Below, piece by piece: positions 1 to 11,832 of a stretch of 64,000 nt of DNA. Within the stretch, counting starts at the first letter, position 1; every line of letters begins with the position of its first letter. Source of the stretch: Cristatella mucedo (taxonomy: Eukaryota; Bryozoa; Phylactolaemata; Cristatellidae); the NCBI GenBank assembly GCA_009760855.2, contig WPIO01000006.1, forward strand, positions 12,104,001-12,168,000, in the 5' to 3' direction. A model generated the notes under the pieces. The model had not been told where the DNA came from, made no database searches, and was given only the letters and a program-made list of their open reading frames with translations. The position numbers were made by a program, and so were the translations under genes.

Positions 1-139
1 CACATCAGCTCCACACTCAAGTCTGCCAACTTGTGGCTGCGTAGCATTGCAAAACTTCGTGCCAACATAGGCAGGGATACAGCTTCAAAGTTAGTCTGTG
101 CATTTGTGATATCCCAGCTCGACTTCTGTAACTCACTTT
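1..139 (+). mobile_element. LINE RT fragment, CR1/L2-type
   Basis: Reading the plus strand gives a degraded RT-downstream segment ending in a QLDFCNSL motif, the counterpart of the [11 protein letters not shown] motif seen in better copies of this LINE family at 33.5 and 42.7 kb. It runs off the left edge of the window and stops abruptly near 139, where the sequence switches to the opposite strand of the same family. It is a dead fragment. Confidence 0.6.
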
Positions 140-515
140 AACCAACATGGAGATGGCGTGATGTCGGTCGGTAGTGAATTTCAGGCTTTGGGAGCATAAT
201 AACTGAAGGCACGGTCTCCAGCAATATATTGGCAGTTCGTTGAAGGCGCCACCAAACGAAAAGAGTTAGAAGAATTCCGACGGTCCCACAGGCGATCTGG
301 TTAGAAAATAATTCGAAAAAGGTGAGCTAGAGCAAGAGAATGAAGGGACCCGAATGGTGAAGCTCAGCATCCTTTAGTCGGTTTACTGTTACATGTTATT
401 CATCACAGATTGGTCAGAACTAATGTCGTCGTAGCAGTTGCGACGTTCATGCTAACCAAGCCTAGCTCCCGAGTTTTGCACCGACTGTATGCGTGTCCGA
501 ACTGATTATTACTAT
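140..515 (-). mobile_element. LINE 3' ORF fragment, CR1/L2-type
   Basis: The minus strand matches the family's C-terminal ORF region. The antisense of the 'PKAWNSL' segment lies near 175-230 and the 'NSAARLVC' region near 440-480. Several indels break the frame. It joins directly to a plus-oriented piece of the same family on its left. Confidence 0.6.
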
Positions 516-1049
516 TAAGGAGTCTCGGAGGCCGTACTTGGCGGTTTCCGAAATATTGGAAAGCTATCGCCACCGCTCAGCACCGAGAGCGCTAATGACC
601 AATCGCAAATGAAGGTAAAGAACGTCAGCGAGAGCCTCAGCTAGCGGCCATCTTGTCACTCCCTGCATGTAGCTGGCAGTAAAGGGTTGCGTGCTGCTGG
701 AATCGAACTCATAAAGTCAGGGCGAGGTCGGGCCCTTATACCCAGGGGCTTAACAGGATTGGCAGTAAGCTGCATCTGCTGCTACTTCGATCTCGTCCAA
801 ATTTTGCGTGAGTTAGCGACCACGGAAGTCGGTCAGTTCGTTTAGTTGTCTGGATTGTTTCTGATGCAATGGCTAGCACATCCCGCGATCTCCGGCGACA
901 TTTCCGCGATTTCGCTCTTCGACTTTTTTGGTCAAGGTCATGTGTGCTTTGAGCCACGACGCAGCTCGCGGCAACTTCGATTGCCCGGGCCCAACAGCCG
1001 CTTCCGGCAGTTTCCTTTGCTCCTTCCGTCTCGAGCAACTGTTCTAGAA
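516..1049. other. unrecognised, no gene seen
   Basis: GC content rises across this stretch into the CpG-rich island. The open frames that overlap here (100 aa minus, 72 aa plus) show no recognisable motif or repeat relationship. Confidence 0.4.
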
Positions 1050-2093
1050 GGCCGAGACGTGTGACAAGTGACGAGATGCTGCTGCTGCTGTTTCGCGGCC
1101 GGGAAACGCAGCGCGAAGGAAACGCAAGCGACTACGTCAGTCTGACCAGCTCCTGGCCGACTGCTACATCCAGGAGCAAACGTCGACCGGCGTTTTTATT
1201 GTGGGCTCGCTGTAACCGCAGGGAGGGGGAGAGGGCAGCCGCCGCGGAGCGGGGCAAAGCGGCTGGACGCTGTTGCGGCCGCTTTGCCCCGGCGTACTCG
1301 ATCTGCCTGCTGCAATCGTGCTTGAGCAGCGTCGCGTGCCCGGACGGTTTCTTGTCGGTCCTGCTTAGGTCTTCCTTCTTGTAAGACGAATCGAGCCAAG
1401 TCGCCTGCGATCCTAGCTAACTGCTCGCTCCGCTCTCAGGAGTGGTCGTAGGAGAGCCGCCAACTATCGGCCGCCGACGGAGCGTTTGCCAGCTCCTCTG
1501 ACTACAGCGATCTCAGCGCGATTGGCGCTAGTGTGCTCTCGATAAAACGGGTCTGTTTTTTCGTCCTACCGTCGCAGTCGCGCGCCCCACCCAGCACGCG
1601 CTCGGAGCTTCGGCAATGCCCTGCGGTCACGCTTCGTCGACGGCGCGCGGCTCAGTTTGAACATCTCGGCGGCGACTGACGTCGCCGCCCGCCGCAGCCG
1701 CCTCCTATAGCTAGCGCTGCCAGAGTGCCGTCAAGTAGGGCCGACTCTCTCGCTGCGGCGTGCGCCGACGACGGTTCTGTGGAGCGCTCTTTGCCCACCG
1801 CACTATTTTCAGAGCGACGAAAAGGACGCGCGCCCTTCCGCTGTGTGGCGTGCCTGATTTTAGTAGAGTCGTTCCGCTCGCTCGACGTCGCCAGATTTTC
1901 GCCGCTCTCGGCTGAGAAGTAGAGCCCCTGCGCTCAGCTTCGCCGCACTTCCATCCATCCAAAGGCATAGACCGCCTCAAGTCGCGGCGACGATGAGCCA
2001 AGTAGCAACCGCCGGGCAGCGCGGCGGCGACCGACCCCAATTAGCCCGAGCGCAAGCTGCCGGGCCGCCGCCGGCGTCCTCGGGAAGAATGGC

Positions 2094-2158
2094 TAATTAA
2101 GGACGGACGCGGAGCGGGCTCGACGAGGGGCGCGAAGGAGAAACGCGCCAATGCAAAT
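2094..2158 (+). promoter_or_regulatory. TAATTAA, CCAAT and octamer motifs upstream of the GGC tract
   Basis: TAATTAA (homeodomain-type core) lies at 2094-2100. CCAAT (2148-2152) overlaps the POU octamer ATGCAAAT (2151-2158), about 75 bp before the GGC tract. A/T-rich motifs stand out in a GC-rich island. These are motif matches only; no function is shown. Confidence 0.25.
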
Positions 2159-2233
2159 GCCGCCCGCTAAGCTCAATTGAAGCGACGCGCGAGCGCGCGC
2201 CGCGTTGCATTCGTCGATGCCTTTCATGCCCGG

Positions 2234-2526
<293 letters not shown>

Positions 2527-3260
2527 AAGCCGCTCGCTCGCAGCCGCCGATCCGGGCTCAGTCGCGGTGGCTAGTGCGACCGCAGCGCGCAGCCAGCGCC
2601 TGGCGATGCGCTGGACGGTGAGGCGGGCGGGCGGGCGGGCGGGCGGGCGCCGGCGCCAGTCTCGCTCGTCCTACCGCGGCGCCGACTCGCCGCCTGCCGC
2701 GCGTGCGCTCGAGACCACGCGTGCGCGCTAGACCCTGCGTCGCGGACGAGCTCCGCCGTTGCTAGGCGCGTGACGACGGAGAAACTCGCGAGCTGAAAGA
2801 AAAGAAAGAGCCTCGCGGCGACGGCGAGCGCGCGCGCGCGGAGTCCGCCCCGCGCAGAGACCCGACGCTCGCCTGGCTGCGTGGCCGATCGAGCGCCACC
2901 TAGCGGAGAGCTCGGCCACGAGCGCCCGCAGCGCCCGAGAGCAATTAGCGACCGCTGCGGCGCGGGTTGGCACTTGTCGATGTGTTAAGTGCGTCGTCCC
3001 GAAGTCGGGTCGCCCGCGCGCGGGGCTATTGTGCGAGCGTAGCGCGCCGGTCGCCGAAGGCGACGGGCTCCCGAAGGCTGTAAGCGCCGAGCAAAAGACG
3101 TGGGCTCGCTCGTTGCACCGCCTGCGGGCCTAGTTTCGCTGAGAAGAAGCGGTGCAGTGGATGCTCGCGCGGCGTCCGCTTTGCGAATGCAGCCTCCGAG
3201 GAGGCCACTTTGACGTAAGCAGAGGCGCCGCCGGCCGGCGAGCCGCTGCAGCTCGTGTGC

Positions 3261-3475
3261 GTTGGGAGAGTCGCTACTCCGAGAGTTGCCTCCGTCGAAT
3301 TCTCGGAACGAGTTAAATAAAGGCTTGCTTAGACAGCACACACTAGCACACAGCACCGATGCAATTCACCCAAGGATAAGGAGTTTCAGTGGCTTGATTG
3401 GAGTAATCAATAGAGAAACCACTGCGATGCGTGCGGAAACCGACGTACCAGCTATACGAGAGGATTTACTCTTCG
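3261..3475. other. unrecognised spacer
   Basis: This is the transition from the CpG-rich island to a compound microsatellite. No motif was seen. Confidence 0.4.
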
Positions 3476-3776
<301 letters not shown>

Positions 3777-4009
3777 CTGGAACAATAACTTTGCACACCC
3801 TGGTAATTAAACTGAATCTTCAGAGTTGCAGAGCTTTACCGAAGATCAAAGCCAAAAAATACCATCATTAATGAATGTAAAGCCTATTGGTTGTGCAAAA
3901 CATGCCAGACTAACGTGTTTGACGGTGTGTTGTTTCGCAAGCAGCTGCGGTTTTAGAAGGACAGTTTGTGGTAGAAACGTCAGAAGACAGCGACGCGTAC
4001 ACTTTTCGA

Positions 4010-4566
4010 TGGGCCAAGCTACCAGTCAAGCAACGGATCGACTTCAAGGTTTGTCGCTCACTTTTAGGTCCCTTCATTCTTTGGCTCCAGCCTATCTCTC
4101 AGATCTACTCCCCCACCAGGCCAAGCATCGTACCACCCGCTTTTCGGAATCCAACAGTCTAGAAATACCTCATACAAACCTTAAATCCTTTGGAAACCAT
4201 GCATTTAGTTCATATGCTCCCAAAGGCTGGAACTCCCTCCCGACCTGCGTCAGAACATCCCCTGACCTGACCACATTTAAAAGGAACCTAAAAACACACC
4301 TATTTAGGACAGCATTTAGTGGGTCCCTGTGATTCGTCCTTGATGTGCTTATGCGTGCTGACACTGCATGCTGCCACTAACCACACTTAAATGCTGACCC
4401 TGTGCATGTCACCCCTAACCGTGTTATTCATGTTGTTTATCGAGCATGATATTACTCATCATTCAATCGCGTTTCACTTTGCAGTAAATGTAAAGCGCCT
4501 AGAAAGAGACTGAATTCTCTAAGGGTGCTTTATCAAGTGCATTATTATTATTTTAATTATTATAAG
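4010..4566 (+). mobile_element. LINE 3' end, CR1/L2-type
   Basis: The 3' part of the family ORF reads on the plus strand as far as [18 protein letters not shown] and a stop at 4330-4332. A 3' UTR of about 235 bp follows, with the conserved terminal hairpin (AAGCGCC near 4491, GGTGCTT near 4525) and an ATT-rich tail. The 5' side is truncated. The preceding 60 codons open in the same frame do not match other copies, so they are read as flanking DNA. Confidence 0.8.
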
Positions 4567-5385
4567 TATTTCCCCGTCGACAAAAGCATGTGAGTGACTG
4601 TGTCGGGCTTTTCTTCAGGGATGGTCAAGTTTTGAGACATCCCGTTGTGCTCAGGCGCAGACGTAAGCCAAACCTAGCTCGAGACTCTGCAGGAAAACGA
4701 TATTGCAGTTAAGGCGAGAAATCAGCAACCTTCGTTTCCTGATGAAAAAACGAACCGTGTAACCGTATTAAACCGCTTTAGAAATCTCGGTAAACATTTA
4801 AGATGTCAAAACTATGATGATCTGCTTCTATTAAAAAGTCTCCATTCAGATTATGATGAAGTAGCTCAATTTAATGCACGCATTTGGACAAAATGAGAAA
4901 GTTAAGACTAAAAAATTGCTTAAAAGAATTTTTAAATTCCTTATTTTTGAGAAAGACGCTGTTGGATGGCGTTTCCTTACTACTGCATCAAGAATTTCGT
5001 GCATAGTCTCGGACAATGTCAGGCCTATGGTTGAGCATGCCTAAAATAGCAAGATGCATATCCTCAATGATTGCTGAGAAAATCTCCGACTCGGTCGAAG
5101 AGATACGTGCTTAGAAGGGGGAAAGCTTGGCTCATCCAGTGAATCTTACTTCCCAGTGCTCAGGCGGTGCTATCAAATAGTATCCTTCGAAAGTGACCAT
5201 TCTGTTGCAAGAGAGAAACAAAACCAGATACTGCAGAAACAGGAGAATTTAGTATGCTTCTGCATCTGGCAGGAGAAACTAAATTAGTAGCATGCACGAT
5301 TTGTATCAAATATTGCTAACCCTGTTGGTTGACCAGCCGTCCTTAAAAACACAATACAATTAACGTCACGACTCGGTCCCAGAGT
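4567..5385. other. unrecognised AT-rich stretch
   Basis: This stretch is AT-rich with frequent stops in all frames. A short piece around 4800-4890 reads as protein-like text but is too short and broken to assign. Confidence 0.35.
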
Positions 5386-6380
5386 ATGCAAAGTTTTTTG
5401 CCAGAGCTCTCACTGTCTCTCTGTCTGTCTCTGTCTGTCTCTCTGTCTGTCTCTGCCTGTCTCTCTGTCTGTCTCGTCTCTGTCTGTGTCTGTCTGTGTC
5501 TGTCTGTGTCTGTCTGTGTCTGTGTCTGTCTGTGTCTGTCTGTGTCTGCCTGTGTCTGCCTGTGTCTGCCTGTGTCTGCCTGTGTCTGCCTGTGTCTGCC
5601 TGTGTCCGTCTGTGTCCGTCTGTGTCCGTCTGTGTCCGTCTGTGTCCGTCTGTGTCCGTCTGTGTCCGTCTGTGTCCGTCTGTGTCCGTCTGTGTCCGTC
5701 TGTGTCCGTCTGTGTCCGTCTGTGTCCGTCTGTGTCCGTCTGTGTCCGTCTGTGTCCGTCTGTGTCCGTCTGTGTCCGTCTGTGTCCGTCTGTGTCCGTC
5801 TGTGTCCGTCTGTGTCCGTCTGTGTCCGTCTGTGTCCGTCTGTGTCCGTCTGTGTCCGTCTGTGTCCGTCTGTGTCCGTCTGTGTCCGTCTGTGTCTGTC
5901 TGTGTCTGCCTCTGTCTGCCTCTGTCTGCCTCTGTCTGCCTCTGTCTGCCTCTGTCTGCCTCTGTCTGCCTCTGTCTGCCTCTGTCTGCCTCTGTCTGCC
6001 TCTGTCTGCCTCTGTCTGCCTCTGTCTGCCTCTGTCTGCCTCTGTCTGCCTCTGTCTGCCTCTGTCTGCCTCTGTCTGCATCTGTCTGCCTCTGTCTGCC
6101 TCTGTCTGCCTCTGTCTGCCTCTGTCTGCCTCTGTCTGCCTCTGTCTGCCTCTGTCTGCCTCTGTCTGCCTCTGTCTGCCTCTGTCTGCCTCTGTCTGCC
6201 TCTGTCTGCCTCTGTCTGCCTCTGTCTGCCTCTGTCTGCCTCTGTCTGCCTCTGTCTGCCTCTGTCTGCCTCTGCCTCTGTCTGTCTCTCTATCTGTCTC
6301 TCTATCTGTCTCTCGGTCTCTCTGTCTCTCTCTTTTTCTCTGTCTGTCTGTCTGACAGTCTGTCTGTCTGTCTCTCTCCC
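5386..6380. repeat. decamer satellite in homogeneous blocks
   Basis: The array has 10-bp periodicity with sharp block borders. TGTGTCTGCC occurs six times (5541-5600), TGTGTCCGTC 29 times (5601-5890), and TCTGTCTGCC 36 times (5911-6270), with one variant unit ending in A at 6071-6080. The edges are less regular CTGT repeats. No unit has a stop codon in any frame on either strand, so 290-400 aa open frames appear in several frames at once; they are artefacts with a 10-residue period. Confidence 0.95.
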
Positions 6381-9055
6381 CCATCTCCACTCTCCTGGCT
6401 TCATGTTGACTGCATGCAGACGGTCAGGCTGCCTGTGCTGCGAGTGCTGCTCTCGCGGCTGTCTTCCATCGCTCAGGCTGAGATAGTCAAACAATGCACA
6501 GACAAATTCCCGATATCACTTAGGCCAGCAGAATTGCTGGCCGATGTTTTTTGCACTGCTTGCTTAGCCTTGTGCTTTCACCTCGAACAGCACAATATTC
6601 TGCCTGTGGCCACGTCCTGTTTGCCATTCCCGGATACACAAGGTTCTTTGATTAGTCTACATTTGCCCGTTTTCTGTCGCCGGCGTTTTCTGTCCGAGCG
6701 TATAGTAACTTGATCGCGGTAGATGGGCTTTGATTTCGTCGGAGTCTCGAGCCAAGAATCGTCACTGACCTTGATGGTGGCGCAGGAACGGAAGCGGAAA
6801 CGAGAAGAAAGCAGTCGAATGTGCACTTCTCGGAGTACTTACTGACTCAGAAAGCTCAGTTTTGTATGTGTGTGTTCGATCGTGCACGTGTTCGCGGCGA
6901 GGCCAGCTTCTTCCTCAGATCACGTCTGTCGTTTCCGGGAGCTGGAACTAGGAGCATGACTCAACAGCTGGTGCTGATGGCAGCCTCCTTGGAATGGGCG
7001 AACCGCAGCAGCCAACTGCTCTTTGAGAGCAGTCGCGCGAGACAGGACGAGAGACAGCTGCAAGGCGTGAGCAAATGCTCACACTTTAGACGTCGGAACT
7101 GTAGTTGGCGTGTCTGCCCTGCCAGCAGCACGATGTAACCTGACCTTTATGTCGCCTGCACTCGTTGCTGCAGCGAAATGCCGAGCGAGCGACCGAAGGT
7201 CGTCGTCTGGCGTGTGACCGAGTGCAAGCAGTTTTGCCTTCGAACGGGTGCTGATCTCGCTCACCTCTCTGGTTTTTGTCGCTCACTCGCTGTGCAGCGA
7301 GTGAGTGATACTGAGTGCATACAATCCGGAGGGTACAAATGTGCAGAAGTGTTCCTAGATCTCACGTTCCCTCCACTCTTTTGCCTCGGCTCAAGGAAGG
7401 AGCTACAAATTTAGTGGGGCTGAACAAGATTGGCTTTTGGGAGAGGAAATGCAAATCATCGAACGAGAGGAGCAACACAATAGGAGACACGACCGAGGCG
7501 AGAATCAGCAAAACAAAAGGCACTTTATGAGCCGTGGATAAAGTTGACACTAGGAACCAAGATTTCACCGTGAGTGACATGCAAAGCAGTAGGGTCTGGT
7601 GTCAACAATTTTTTAAGACATACGTGTGAGTGCATGCATGCGTCTGTGTGATTATTTATGTCTCGCCGGATTGCATGCACTCAGTAGCTTACTCAAAAGC
7701 CTCGGGGCTAATCAGATTGTGATTTAAAAGTAAAGCAAAGATCGTTATATTGATGTCATGCTTCACGAAGCTAGTAAGTAAAGAGAATCAAGGGGAGGCG
7801 AAGTACGGATGATTTGAATGATTTAAGGGAGCCGGAAAGCTAGCTCTGCTGCGGAATTTGTACTAGCTGAACAGGTTAGTGTGTCAGCACAGACACCCGA
7901 ACGCAGTGAGCGAAGCATGTAATTCCGGTAGGGGGCAAGCCAATTGGACGAAGGGCGTCGAATACCGGCCCAGCCAAAGTGCTCTCTTTATACACATTCG
8001 CCAGCTAGAATGCAGATCCTCAAACTAATCGTTCATTAGTCATCGCAAATGATTAGCCATACGCAAATGTCACGGTATAGCTCATGCAATATCTCTCCCA
8101 CCATGTAACTGAACATTAAACACTATAAGAACTGTGACACTTAGTAATCACCTGCTAAGCTCGACACTGTTATTACATAGGATCACCCTCTTTTCTTCAC
8201 TAAACTGGCGCACAACTTTTCCGGCCGAGGCATGCAGAATTACTTAGTTGTGCATTGTGTTAATAGAAAATTTCCTGCAAGATTCTGTGCTTATGTTAGC
8301 GCATTTAAGTAATGCACTGGTTATCAGGAAATATTTAATAGTTTGCTATAGCCATAACCTGGCATGCTGTCAAAGACAGCTCCCCCTTGCCGGCAACAGG
8401 AGACTTTGTGGTCTGTTTTCTCGATAGCAATATCTGAGCTCCCCACAGATGCATCCCTAGGTCAACTGAGAACACTGTTACACAGGCAGCCTCAATTCGC
8501 CGGCAAGCGCTGGCCAACTGTCGATCCTAGGCTACGTCGGAGGTCTTCATCGGTCTACTAAGGCACTTGCTGTCGAAGCTGTCAATGCTGTCGAAGAGCT
8601 ATCACGCTTGATCGAAACAGTGACCGTGTTGATGTGTCTATGCTTCGAAGCCAATCGAGTGGACGGACGGATCCCTTGACCGATGGACGATTTGATGCTT
8701 CCTTACCCAAGCAACCTCACTTCCTGGTGAGTCAGGGCGACAGTGATTTCATCAGGCCGTAGCAGCAGCCGTTCTGAATATTGTGGCATCAGCCGATGTG
8801 GATGCTATGAGCCATCTCTACCCATCAACGATTGCTCAGCAGAGGATCATCTAGAAGTGTCAGCTCAGAACAATTTAGCTGGGGTAGGAGAACCCGTACG
8901 GTCACGTGCTGCAATGTCATCAGGGCAGCCAGTCAAGGCCACTCAAGGCACACATATCGAGCAGCAGTGATACATGCTGACTCTCTTCAAACTCGGATGA
9001 ATCGAACGTGGCTAGCTTCCACATTCCGTGCTGAAATCTCACAAAATACTTAATA
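6381..9055. other. unrecognised, no gene seen
   Basis: No RT, transposase, tRNA-like or long repeat signal was found on either strand. Open frames are short (up to 105 aa) and unremarkable. Composition is moderate, with more AT toward 7.7-8.4 kb. Confidence 0.4.
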
Positions 9056-9250
9056 CAATAGTAGTAGTAATATAATTTTATACAGCCCCCTCAGAGAACT
9101 CAATCTCTTTCTAGGCACTTAGCATTTGCTGTAAAGGAAGCATAATCGAATGGTTAGCAGTAGCACGCTCAATGAACAACAAGCATAACATAGTTACAGC
9201 AGGATGGCATTAAAAAGGGCAGCATTTAACCAAGTGAGCAGCCCGAGATG
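9056..9250 (-). mobile_element. LINE 3' end fragment
   Basis: The minus-strand copy of the family 3' UTR begins with the antisense hairpin (CCCCCTCAGAGAACTCAATC near 9085) and extends about 190 bp. It breaks off before the ORF. Confidence 0.7.
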
Positions 9251-9274
9251 CAGCCACCAAGATTACGAGTAGTA

Positions 9275-9650
9275 AGTATGTAATAATAATGATAATAATA
9301 CTAATGCATTTGTATAGTGCCCCCAGAGAACTTCAAAAACTCTTCCTAGGCACTCGACATTTGCTGCGAAGGAAGCATGATTGAATAGTAGCATGCTCAA
9401 TGGCAACAAGCATAACATGGTTAGAGGTGACATGCGCAGGGTCAGCATGGATATATGGTTAGTTGATTGACCAGCAAGCAGTGAGTTACAGAAGTAGAGA
9501 CGGAAGTCACAAATGCACGGACCCATTTAGATGTAGCATTCCTGTCTAAGTAAGTCTGAATTTTAACAATGCCATGTTGCTGAAAGTAGGCAGACATGAC
9601 TGTGGAGCTGATGTGATCGTCCATATACATACAGCAAGTAATTGAATCAC
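9275..9650 (-). mobile_element. LINE 3' end plus internal piece, deleted
   Basis: The (ATT)n tail and hairpin lie at 9278-9375, followed by UTR to about 9460. The copy then jumps to the antisense of the [14 protein letters not shown] segment (9465-9640). The C-terminal ORF portion between them is missing, so this copy has an internal deletion. It lies next to another minus copy of the same family. Confidence 0.7.
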
Positions 9651-10608
9651 GTGTGCTTGAATCACGGCATGCTTGAATTTTGTGAAGGCGCGCGACACTT
9701 TCTGCGGTCAGTACCTCACATAGACCGGAATTCTGGCCGGTAATTTGCCCATGGGCTACTCTGGGACCACTGTGATAATATGCTCGTTCCTTTTGGCATC
9801 ATCACTGAGGCACCACAAATTCTTACGCTCCCGCCTAGCGCTGAAGTCGAGACTCGATCCTACAGTACAGCGAGTGCTACACTCAGCAATGCCTCCCCCA
9901 AGCGCTGCTCATGCTGCCACTGCGATGCAATCACAGTGACAGCTAGAGGCACTGAGCCGTTGCTCGTTTGGTGGTCGTTCCAGCGACAGATTCACAAGAG
10001 CTGGATGCCTGGAAACGAACTTAGTAGAGCGGGCAGTTGTCCTTCTTGCGCTTTGGTGCAGCTGTCTTGGGCACGGCTGCGCCCGGACGTATGTCATGAG
10101 TAACCCAGCAACAAAAACCGTTCGCACTCAGGGGGCCCTGGTTGCAGTTTGGTTTACAAAAACCCAGCGTCTTAACTATCGCAGCGAGCTCAAGCAGACG
10201 TCAAGGGAAGGGGCACAGGGAGGCGCCGGTGGTGGCAGCTGCAGCTACTGCCGAGCGGATGCTCAGGTCGTCTGCTCCAGCTGCTCCAGCAGCAGCAGTG
10301 GCGGCACTTCAAAAGCGACTGACGTCAAGACAAGCAGCTGCACAGGAAGATGCTGGACAGGTCTCAGCCGGCTCTTGCAGCTGCTGCTGCCGCAGCCACC
10401 TTGCCGAGAGCTTGACAGAGGCGGTGGCAGCAGCAGCAGTGGCGGTGGCAGCATCGCCAGCGACCGATGCGCGCCGGCAATTGTCAGCCACTCGGACGCA
10501 GCTGTGCAAGATGCGAGTAAGCGCTAGGCACCGCTTTTTCGCTCGCACGCGCACTCACCTCTTGAATGCGGGGCCCACGCACACACGTGCGCGCCGCCCA
10601 CACCCAAA
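9651..10608. other. unrecognised; Ala-rich open frame
   Basis: A plus-strand frame open from 10142 to 10840 is rich in Ala, Ser, Arg and Gln, driven by CAG/GCA-like runs (10280-10460). A GTAAG follows at about 10516. It could be an exon or simply low-complexity DNA; no domain was recognised. I lean to low-complexity DNA. Confidence 0.25.
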
Positions 10609-10745
10609 CACACACACACACACACACACGTGTACTCAAAGGTATTACTGCATGCAAAAATGCGCATGCGCATCCTCACTTCAGGTGAGAGAAAGAGAGA
10701 GAGAAAGAGAGAGAAAGAGAGAGAAAGGGAGAGAGAAAAAAGGCA
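10609..10745. repeat. short (CA)n and (GA)n tracts
   Basis: A CA run lies at 10609-10630 and imperfect GA/GAAA runs at about 10685-10742. Confidence 0.85.
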
Positions 10746-11640
10746 GAAGAGGCAGACACGCAGACAGACGCCAGCAACGATGCGAAGAAGCATCCGCACC
10801 CGAGTCAGAGCCCGGTTGCTGTTTGATACCCAGTGTGTGAAGGCTCTTCCACCTAATGGCTGTGCTTAAACTCTTGTCAGGCAGCCCGGTCTCGTAATCT
10901 GCATGTGCAGTCGGCTGCTTGTTGATTGCAAACGGTTTTAAAATCATGTCGTGATGGCAACGCCAAGGAAGTCTTTTTTGCCAATGCTTAGCTACCTTGG
11001 CGATTAATGCCTTGGCCCAACACGTGTGTCATCCACTTTAAAAGTAGAGCCGGCATTCTGGACACGGTGGTCAGTGAGGATATTAGCCCCAGGCTTTATT
11101 GCATGCACTTATTACGGTCGAAACTTTCTATTTGCATGATCACTGTTGGCATAACCTCCTCACATGCATTAGAACTTGTCAAACCAAGCATTCTTTGCAG
11201 GCTCATTTTTGCTTATTTGGAAGTCGTGCATATTTTTCATCCACGACAAAGTTAAAGTGGTGCTCAAAATGCAAAAACAAACCAAGCATGCGCTATAATA
11301 AGGATTCACAAATTTATTTAGCGCAAGCAAGTTGTTTTCCTTCATTATTTGATAGAGCTCAGAGAAGAGCAGTCCAAGAGATCTCCCCCAGTGTCACGTG
11401 ACAAACTACCACATCCACGAGAAGCTTGGTCGCCTCCGCTCTCCTGGTCGCCTGCTAGCGCCCACCCTCCGGAAGCTCTCGGGTTCCAATGTCCACCCCT
11501 TGCTCTCCATCATCGGCATTTCTTTCTCCCGCCTCAGTTGCAAACCAGGCCCACTTGCACAACGTGCTGCTAAGCATTTTTGTCCTCTTTTGGCTGCTTC
11601 GATGCATGCTGGGACCGGGTATCGAGCTAGCCGCTGAAGA
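10746..11640. other. unrecognised, no gene seen
   Basis: No familiar motif was seen on either strand, and open frames do not exceed about 100 aa. Confidence 0.35.
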
Positions 11641-11642
11641 TG

Positions 11643-11832
11643 AAGCCGAGCCGTTATGGCCCACTAGGTAGGGCTGCTGCTTTTCACGACCTCGGTGCCG
11701 ACCGAGGCTGCGGGTTTGAATCCTTCGGTGGGTGATCTTTTATTGCCTCCGAGAGCGAGCGGTGATACCCTTTAAGGGCTCTTCTGCCGATACACACAAA
11801 AGAAGCTGTTACATCAGCTGGTATTTACTCTC
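11643..11832 (+). mobile_element. tRNA-derived SINE, family 1, diverged
   Basis: The copy starts with GAGCCGTTATGGCCCACTAG (box A region), then GACCTCGGTGCCGACCGAGG (extra-arm-like hairpin) and GGGTTTGAATCC (box B). It ends with the family 3' half (GGCTCTTCTGC...AGAAGCTGTTACATCAGCTGG). It is diverged from the better copies at 44.0 and 58.7 kb. Confidence 0.75.

Noticed and set aside
5541-6270. CRISPR-like array
   Set aside because: The units are 10 bp in direct tandem with no unique spacers.
5343-6713. Open frames of 290-405 aa on both strands
   Set aside because: They are translations of a 10-bp satellite that has no stop codon in any frame; the peptide repeats every ten residues.
10142-10840. 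232-aa Ala/Ser/Arg-rich gene
   Set aside because: Composition follows CAG/GCA-like and later CA and GA repeats; no domain. Mentioned as a weak exon candidate only.
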